Source of the DNA: Bacteroidota bacterium
GTDB taxonomy: Bacteria > Bacteroidota > Bacteroidia > Palsa-948
Direction: 5' to 3'
Assembly: GCA_016213405.1 (NCBI GenBank)
Contig: JACRAM010000006.1
Span: forward strand, 93,731-136,310
DNA: 42,580 bases
Made by a program: the position numbers and the translations under genes. This document shows, piece after piece, positions 38,444 to 42,580 of this stretch; the stretch's first letter is position 1; each line of letters begins with the position of its first letter. Under the pieces are notes generated by a model. That model did not search any database. It was not told the DNA's origin and saw nothing but the letters and a program-made list of their open reading frames with translations.

Positions 38444-40132
38444 TTACTTAAACAGTAATTTATCCTGCCCGGAATAATATCCGCTGAGAAAATATTTCAT
38501 ACACGCTTCGCGCCATTGCCTGTTTGCTTCGGCATTCAGAATTTCGAGTTGTGGTTTTTCATCGGTGAGAATTACAGCCTCCCCTAAATCCCCTCCCAAG
38601 GAGGGGACTTGCAAATGCAAACTCCCTTCCCTTTGGGAAAGGTTTGAGATGGGCTTTGCCACAAAAAGCAAATTCCTGTAATCTTCCTGTTCGCTGGTCG
38701 GAATAAGCTCCACATCAAAACCGGAATTGATTAATGTTTTGCAAACCGAGCGCATCCCCTTCCCTTCTTCGCCATTCCAGAAACCGTTTCCGTTGATGAA
38801 AAATGTTCCGCTGTCGGAAAGCAAGGATTTTATCTCGGAGAAAAATTCCGTTGTGAAAAGATGATGTGGATTTACTTCTCCTATGAAAGCGTCAAGAACA
38901 ACCACAGAATACAATGGTTGATGGTTGATGGTTGATGGCTGATGTTGTTCCATTAACCATTGCCCATTATCCATCATCCATCTTACATAGTGCCTTGCGT
39001 CATCAATGTTTACTTTTACGTTCTTATTCAAATCAAAAAACTTTTTTGCGCAGTCAGCCATGCGTTCATCCAATTCAACAGCATCCACTTGAAATCCGTT
39101 TTCAGAAAGCTTGTTTGCAATACTGCCTCCGCCCAATCCAAGAACCAATGCTTTTTTTTCTTCTGTCTTCTGAATTCCGCCTTCTCCGCAAGGAGTCCTT
39201 CGGACTGAATTCTTTGTCTTTTCCGAAATCAAATCCACATATTCAAAAAAACTTTTCTCTCCTTTCTTATAAGTAACAATTGTTTGTGTGCTGCGATTAA
39301 CGAAAAGGATGCGCTGATAGCCCACCTCATCCCTCACTCCCTTCTCCTGAAGGAGAAGGGACGGGGTTGAGGCAAGAGGATAATCCGCCACGATAATCTG
39401 CCCCAACAATCCTTCGCTGGAATATAAAAGCCTCACCCCATCCCTCTCCGAAGGAGAGGGAGAAGCACGAAAAGAAAAAAATACTGCAAAAAGAAAAATG
39501 AGCGAGAAAAAATTTTTCGCTGTGATAAGCTTAACAAAAGGAATGATGCCAAGAATAATTCCCATCACAATAGCGGGTTTTGTCAAGCCGAAATTTGGAA
39601 TGAGATAAAATCCTAAAAGAAAAGTGGAAATGATTCCTCCAAGCGTGGAAATGGCGTACACGGTTCCTGCAAGCCCCCCCGCCCCCCGAAGGGGGGAATC
39701 TTGGGTATCCTTTTCCCTCCCTTCGGGAGGTACGGGGTGGGCTATGCATTGCACAATCATTGGCGAAACCATTCCCATAAAAAATACCGGAGGAAACAAA
39801 AAGATAAAAGATGAAATCAAAATGGATGCGAGCAAAGAAAACCCTGCCGTGTGAAGCATTATTTCTTTTGCTGTGAGCGGCATCAGTATTAAAAAGATTG
39901 CGGAGGCAAGAAGAACAGCATACAGATTTTTTTCATTGTTTTTCTTCTGCGAAAAAACTCCGCCTGCAAAATAACCCATTGCCAAACCTCCCAGCGTAAT
40001 GCCCAGCACCGATGCCCATACATATAAGGAAGAACCAAAATACGGAGCAAGCATTTTTGCCCCAAGCAACTCAGCCGCCATTACGGAGGCGCCTTCAAGA
40101 AAGGAAAGAAAATAGAAAAGGAATAATGGCAT
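38444..40132 (-). CDS. Membrane protein with spermidine synthase-like domain
   Basis: 562 aa. The N-terminal half has about seven membrane spans (starting PLFLFYFLSFLEGASVMAAE). From about residue 300 on it has a SpeE-like SAM-binding core: ALVLGLGGGSIANKL, FQVDAVELDERMADCAKKFF, VNIDDARHYV, VVVLDAFIGEVNPHHLFTTE. Members of this family are common in bacteria, but their substrate is usually unknown. The gene carries six in-frame insertions of short repeats (38579, 38911, 39171, 39324, 39430, 39672), all reading as low-complexity surface peptides. The frame has remained open. Confidence 0.8.
   Translation of the reverse strand: MPLFLFYFLSFLEGASVMAAELLGAKMLAPYFGSSLYVWASVLGITLGGLAMGYFAGGVFSQKKNNEKNLYAVLLASAIFLILMPLTAKEIMLHTAGFSLLASILISSFIFLFPPVFFMGMVSPMIVQCIAHPVPPEGREKDTQDSPLRGAGGLAGTVYAISTLGGIISTFLLGFYLIPNFGLTKPAIVMGIILGIIPFVKLITAKNFFSLIFLFAVFFSFRASPSPSERDGVRLLYSSEGLLGQIIVADYPLASTPSLLLQEKGVRDEVGYQRILFVNRSTQTIVTYKKGEKSFFEYVDLISEKTKNSVRRTPCGEGGIQKTEEKKALVLGLGGGSIANKLSENGFQVDAVELDERMADCAKKFFDLNKNVKVNIDDARHYVRWMMDNGQWLMEQHQPSTINHQPLYSVVVLDAFIGEVNPHHLFTTEFFSEIKSLLSDSGTFFINGNGFWNGEEGKGMRSVCKTLINSGFDVELIPTSEQEDYRNLLFVAKPISNLSQREGSLHLQVPSLGGDLGEAVILTDEKPQLEILNAEANRQWREACMKYFLSGYYSGQDKLLFK
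38579..38655. repeat. In-frame repeat in the spermidine synthase-like gene (1)
   Basis: Contains CCTAAATCCCCTCCCAAGG, of the CCCCTAAATCCCC family common in Bacteroidota genomes, plus a CTTCCCTTTGGGAAAGG hairpin. It encodes NLSQREGSLHLQVPSLGGDL near the C-terminus. Confidence 0.65.
38911..38982. repeat. In-frame repeat in the spermidine synthase-like gene (2)
   Basis: A 7-bp tandem ATGGTTG (three and a half copies, from 38913) faces an inverted CCATTAACCATT stretch (38950 on). It encodes MMDNGQWLMEQHQPSTINHQ inside the SAM-binding domain. Confidence 0.65.
39171..39211. repeat. In-frame repeat in the spermidine synthase-like gene (3)
   Basis: Flanked by GAATTC at both ends, with the inner hairpin AGTCCTTCGGACT. 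Encodes NSVRRTPCGEGGIQ. Confidence 0.6.
39324..39376. repeat. In-frame repeat in the spermidine synthase-like gene (4)
   Basis: Inverted CTTCTCCTGAAGGAGAAG, bounded by CCTCATCCCTCACTCC and the related ACGGGGTTGAGG. Encodes STPSLLLQEKGVRDEVG. Confidence 0.65.
39430..39466. repeat. In-frame repeat in the spermidine synthase-like gene (5)
   Basis: Hairpin CCCTCTCCGAAGGAGAGGG preceded by CCTCACCCCAT. Encodes SPSPSERDGVRLL. Confidence 0.65.
39672..39744. repeat. In-frame repeat in the spermidine synthase-like gene (6)
   Basis: Two hairpins, CCCCCCGAAGGGGGG and CCCTCCCTTCGGGAGG, with flanks that also match each other. Encodes HPVPPEGREKDTQDSPLRGA near a membrane span. Confidence 0.65.
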
Positions 40133-40174
40133 AGGGAATAAAGGTATAGGAAAAATGTAATGCCCTAAATCCCT

Positions 40175-40332
40175 AAAGGGACTTCGGTGTACGACAAAAA
40201 TCCGCTTTATAAAAATAAATCTTTCGTGGGCTTTCGTGTTTTAGTGTTTTTGTGGCAAAAAACCACTTGCTACTAAGACACAAAGGCACTAAAAATCACA
40301 AAACGGAAATTTGTCGTACGCCAAAGGGACTT
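40175..40332. repeat. MITE-like repeat with target-site-like direct repeats
   Basis: The core 40185-40322 starts with CGGTGTACGACAAA and ends with TTTGTCGTACGCC, near-perfect inverted repeats. AAAGGGACTT occurs on both sides (40175-40184 and 40323-40332), as a target duplication would look. The interior CTTTCGTGTTTTAGTG is the reverse of the CACTAAAACACGAAAG in the repeat at 38211-38336. There is no gene in 40133-40428. Confidence 0.65.
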
Positions 40333-40428
40333 TGAGTATTTGAGCTACGTTTGCATACTGCGGTTGTCTTCAGGGAAGGAGCATATTCCTCTCTTTAAAA
40401 CCTGTGAATATCTATCACTAATATTCTT

Positions 40429-40459
40429 TTTGGTGGTATGAAAAAAGGTTTTACATTCG
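40429..40459 (+). promoter_or_regulatory. Promoter of the secreted Asp-box gene
   Basis: TTTG (40429-40432), 19 bp, TACATTCG (40452-40459): Bacteroidota -33/-7 with one mismatch in the -7 element. It lies 44 bp before the ATG. Confidence 0.6.
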
Positions 40460-40503
40460 CGGACTTAATTCAAAAACATGTCTAACCAAAAACAAAAACA
40501 ATC

Positions 40504-42426
40504 ATGAAAAAATTACTACTTGTCAGTGCAGTATTATTGACAGGAGCATTAATTGTAAATGCTCAGAACGGAAGAACAGTTCTAAAGTCCTCGCCTAACA
40601 ACAAGGCAGTACTTACCACTAAATTTCTCCCAATAAATGAAACTGTTTTAAAACCCATGGGCGCACCTGCAGTACACAGGAAAAACCCCGGTGTTATGAC
40701 TCCTACCATTGTAGGCTTTACTTTTTATGATCTTCAATCAAATAGTTCTACTTCCAGAAGAATTATTGCTTTTGGTGACGGCACTATCTCTTTTGACTGG
40801 ACAATTGCTGATGCAGGCACACCCTATACTAATCGTGGCTCAGGATGGAATTACTGGACAGGCAGCGCGCTTCTTCTTCCTCCCGTAACAACTCGCTTAG
40901 AAACTATTAGAACTGGTTTCAGCCAAATTGGTTATTTAGCCAATGGAAGCGAAGTTATCATGGGTCATAAAGGCGCTCCTTACGATTTCCAAATGGGAAC
41001 CAATACAACCAAAGGTTCTGCAACATGGACATGGGCAAGTGCAGGAGCCACTTTGACTGCATCTGACGTACAAGGATATACTACTGGAGCATCCAATCAA
41101 GCTCTTTGGGGAAGAATTGCAACTGGCGGATGGGATGGAAATTCTATTCATCTCGTTGCAAATTATTTTCCTACTGATGCTTGTGTTATGAAAGGCATAA
41201 TTGCCCCTATGATTTATTCCCGCTCAAGCGATGCCGGGCAATCATGGGATTATCAATCTGTCATGCTTCCCGGCTATGACAGCGTACGCACATTGGGTGG
41301 CGATGCTGAAAGTTACTCCATTGATGCTGAATGGAACACCGTTGCAATTGCTCATGGAGGATTAGGCGAAGACGTCACCTTATGGAAATCAACCGATAAT
41401 GGCGACAACTGGACGAGGACATTGGTTGATTCGTTCCCTTATGCTCCTTCTATTGATTCTGTTGGAGGACCTACGGACACCGCTAATAGCAATGACGGCA
41501 GTTTGTCTGTTGTGGTTGGCCCTACCGGAACTGTACACATTGCTTATGCTACAGAGAGAGTGCTTAATGACGCAGTAATAGGCGATGGTAATTATAGCAT
41601 TTTCCCTGGCGATGTTGGATTGGTTTATTGGAATGATGTTGCAAAAACCCAAGTAAATGTTCCCATATTGCTGGCTGACATTGATGGCGCTGCAAATGGA
41701 GGAAATGGAGACGGCATATATAATGTTGGCGCAGCAACAATGACTTATCAACCCCAACCAGCTGCAAGATATGGAAATAATGCCCTTCTGAATAAGCCCA
41801 GCATTTCTGTTGATGGAAACAATGTATTCATTCTTTTCTCTCTGCCAACAGATGCTGATTCTACAGCAGATGGTCAAAATTTCCGTGATGTATGGATTGT
41901 GGCTTCACAAGACGGAGGAGTAACATGGGGTTCTGCTCAAAACATTACCTGCACAGTTGGAGAAGAAGAATCATTCCCCTGCCTTGCAAAAAGAGTTGAT
42001 TCATATTTGTATGTTCTTTATCAATGGGATACTGAACCGGGCACTGCTTTAACAAATCTTGATCCTGACGGTTCAAATGAAATACATTTTATTGCAATTA
42101 ATAAAGCGAATGTGCTTGCAGGTTCTGCATCATGTAATCCAAATGCAATCAACACGCAAACCACACCTATGTTCAGCGTTGCTCCAAATTTTCCGAATCC
42201 TACTAACGGGATGACCTATTTCGAAATAACAATGAGGCAAAATGCAAATGTTACGCTTGAAATTTATAACAGCATAGGAGAGCAAGTTTATGCTTCTGAA
42301 AGCAAACTTTCAATTGGCAAACAATCTCTTTCTGTTAATGCAAGTTCTTTGTCTTCCGGTTTATATTTTTATACTATCAAATGCGGAGATGCTTCTGTTA
42401 AAGGAAAAATGACAGTTGTTAAATAA
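40504..42426 (+). CDS. Type IX-secreted protein with Asp-box repeats
   Basis: 640 aa. Signal peptide about 1-20 (LLTGALIVNAQ). Three Asp-box motifs (S-x-D-x-G-x-x-W) are visible: RSSDAGQSWDYQSV, KSTDNGDNWTRTLV and ASQDGGVTWGSAQN, typical of beta-propeller folds such as sialidases. No complete sialidase catalytic set (Arg triad, Tyr/Glu) can be recognised, so the enzyme activity is open. The C-terminal 80 residues are a type A sorting domain (VAPNFPNPTNGMTYFEIT, VTLEIYNSIGEQVYASES, SGLYFYTIKCGDASVKGKM). It is followed, 16 bp downstream, by the end of a group II intron. Confidence 0.85.
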   Translation: MKKLLLVSAVLLTGALIVNAQNGRTVLKSSPNNKAVLTTKFLPINETVLKPMGAPAVHRKNPGVMTPTIVGFTFYDLQSNSSTSRRIIAFGDGTISFDWTIADAGTPYTNRGSGWNYWTGSALLLPPVTTRLETIRTGFSQIGYLANGSEVIMGHKGAPYDFQMGTNTTKGSATWTWASAGATLTASDVQGYTTGASNQALWGRIATGGWDGNSIHLVANYFPTDACVMKGIIAPMIYSRSSDAGQSWDYQSVMLPGYDSVRTLGGDAESYSIDAEWNTVAIAHGGLGEDVTLWKSTDNGDNWTRTLVDSFPYAPSIDSVGGPTDTANSNDGSLSVVVGPTGTVHIAYATERVLNDAVIGDGNYSIFPGDVGLVYWNDVAKTQVNVPILLADIDGAANGGNGDGIYNVGAATMTYQPQPAARYGNNALLNKPSISVDGNNVFILFSLPTDADSTADGQNFRDVWIVASQDGGVTWGSAQNITCTVGEEESFPCLAKRVDSYLYVLYQWDTEPGTALTNLDPDGSNEIHFIAINKANVLAGSASCNPNAINTQTTPMFSVAPNFPNPTNGMTYFEITMRQNANVTLEIYNSIGEQVYASESKLSIGKQSLSVNASSLSSGLYFYTIKCGDASVKGKMTVVK

Positions 42427-42442
42427 TTAGAATTTATCACGA

Positions 42443-42580
42443 ATTAAAGTAGGAAGCGAAGGTACAAAGTAACTTCGCCACCTCTCACACCACTGTACAT
42501 GCTTAGACGCATACAGCGGTTTCATAAAGTTTTAATCGTTTGTAGTTTGCCGATAAACTGTAGTAACCTTCTTTTGCAAA
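42443..42580 (-). mobile_element. 3' end of a probable group II intron
   Basis: On the minus strand, a candidate domain V is formed by 42490-42519: CCGCTGTATGC, a short loop and GCATGTACAGTGG, with a two-base bulge. It is followed by GTGTGAGAGG and a hairpin (GGCGAAG / CTTCGC, 42451-42483) as domain VI, and by CCTAC near 42450. This order matches the 3' part of many bacterial group II introns, especially the string GGTGGTGTGAGAGG. The intron body and encoded protein lie to the right, outside the window. The exact 3' splice site is not determined. Confidence 0.65.
42503..42580 (-). CDS. Intron-encoded protein, C-terminal 25 residues only
   Basis: A frame open to the window edge ends with YYSLSANYKRLKLYETAVCV and a TAA at 42503-42505, inside the domain V region. 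Intron-encoded reverse transcriptases often end just before or within domain V, so this is likely the last part of such a maturase/RT. The main part lies beyond the window and no catalytic motif can be seen. Confidence 0.45.
   Translation of the reverse strand, partial: FAKEGYYSLSANYKRLKLYETAVCV

Overview
The window looks like a chromosome segment of a member of the Bacteroidota, probably an uncultured sphingobacterial or chitinophagal relative. The evidence is type IX secretion C-terminal sorting domains, HmuY-type proteins, an RteC homologue, a GWxTD-domain protein, and several promoters of the Bacteroidota type (TTTG, 18-19 bp, TAnnTTTG). No taxonomic marker is present, so this is an inference from gene content.

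Region 1 (1-9.0 kb, minus strand) is a tightly packed operon-like run of about 17 genes, many overlapping by 4 nt. It encodes a peptidoglycan amidase (cut by the window edge), a membrane-anchored peptidoglycan-binding-like protein, an annexin-like membrane protein, a coiled-coil protein, four consecutive beta-rich proteins that look like a capsid or spike set, several glycine-rich single-span membrane proteins, a transglutaminase-like cysteine protein, a LEA14-like protein, a small HTH protein and a protein with a phage-replication-type HPxxWLN motif. There is no terminase, portal, tape measure or tail gene. My best hypothesis is part of a tailless, internal-membrane virus integrated in the genome. 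Region 2 (9.0-10.9 kb) holds a second copy of the HTH protein, an unknown gene and RteC, with repeats and a terminator between them.

Region 3 (10.9-19.3 kb, minus) is a haem or metal locus: T9SS-secreted HmuY-like protein, exported CbiX-like chelatase, CopD-like membrane protein, an outer-membrane protein carrying a heavy-metal-binding motif, a hemerythrin-type repair protein, a zinc-ribbon protein, a TonB receptor and a lipoprotein HmuY. Region 4 (19.3-21.5 kb) contains small unknown genes and an intricate inverted-repeat control region. Region 5 (21.5-28.3 kb, plus) is a cobalamin salvage operon: promoter, cobalamin riboswitch, BtuB-like receptor, an uncharacterised membrane protein, cobU, a PP-loop ATPase, cobT, cobS and cobC. 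Region 6 (28.7-30.8 kb) is a serine recombinase whose reading frame runs antisense through a tRNA-Ser gene and its terminator, likely the right end of an integrative element.

Region 7 (31-42.4 kb) reads as chromosomal backbone: GWxTD protein, two glycosyltransferases, aroQ, a TPR membrane protein, xerD-like recombinase, a membrane spermidine-synthase-like protein and a T9SS-secreted Asp-box protein. It is rich in short palindromic repeats, eight of which sit in frame inside two genes. The window ends in the 3' part of a probable group II intron.
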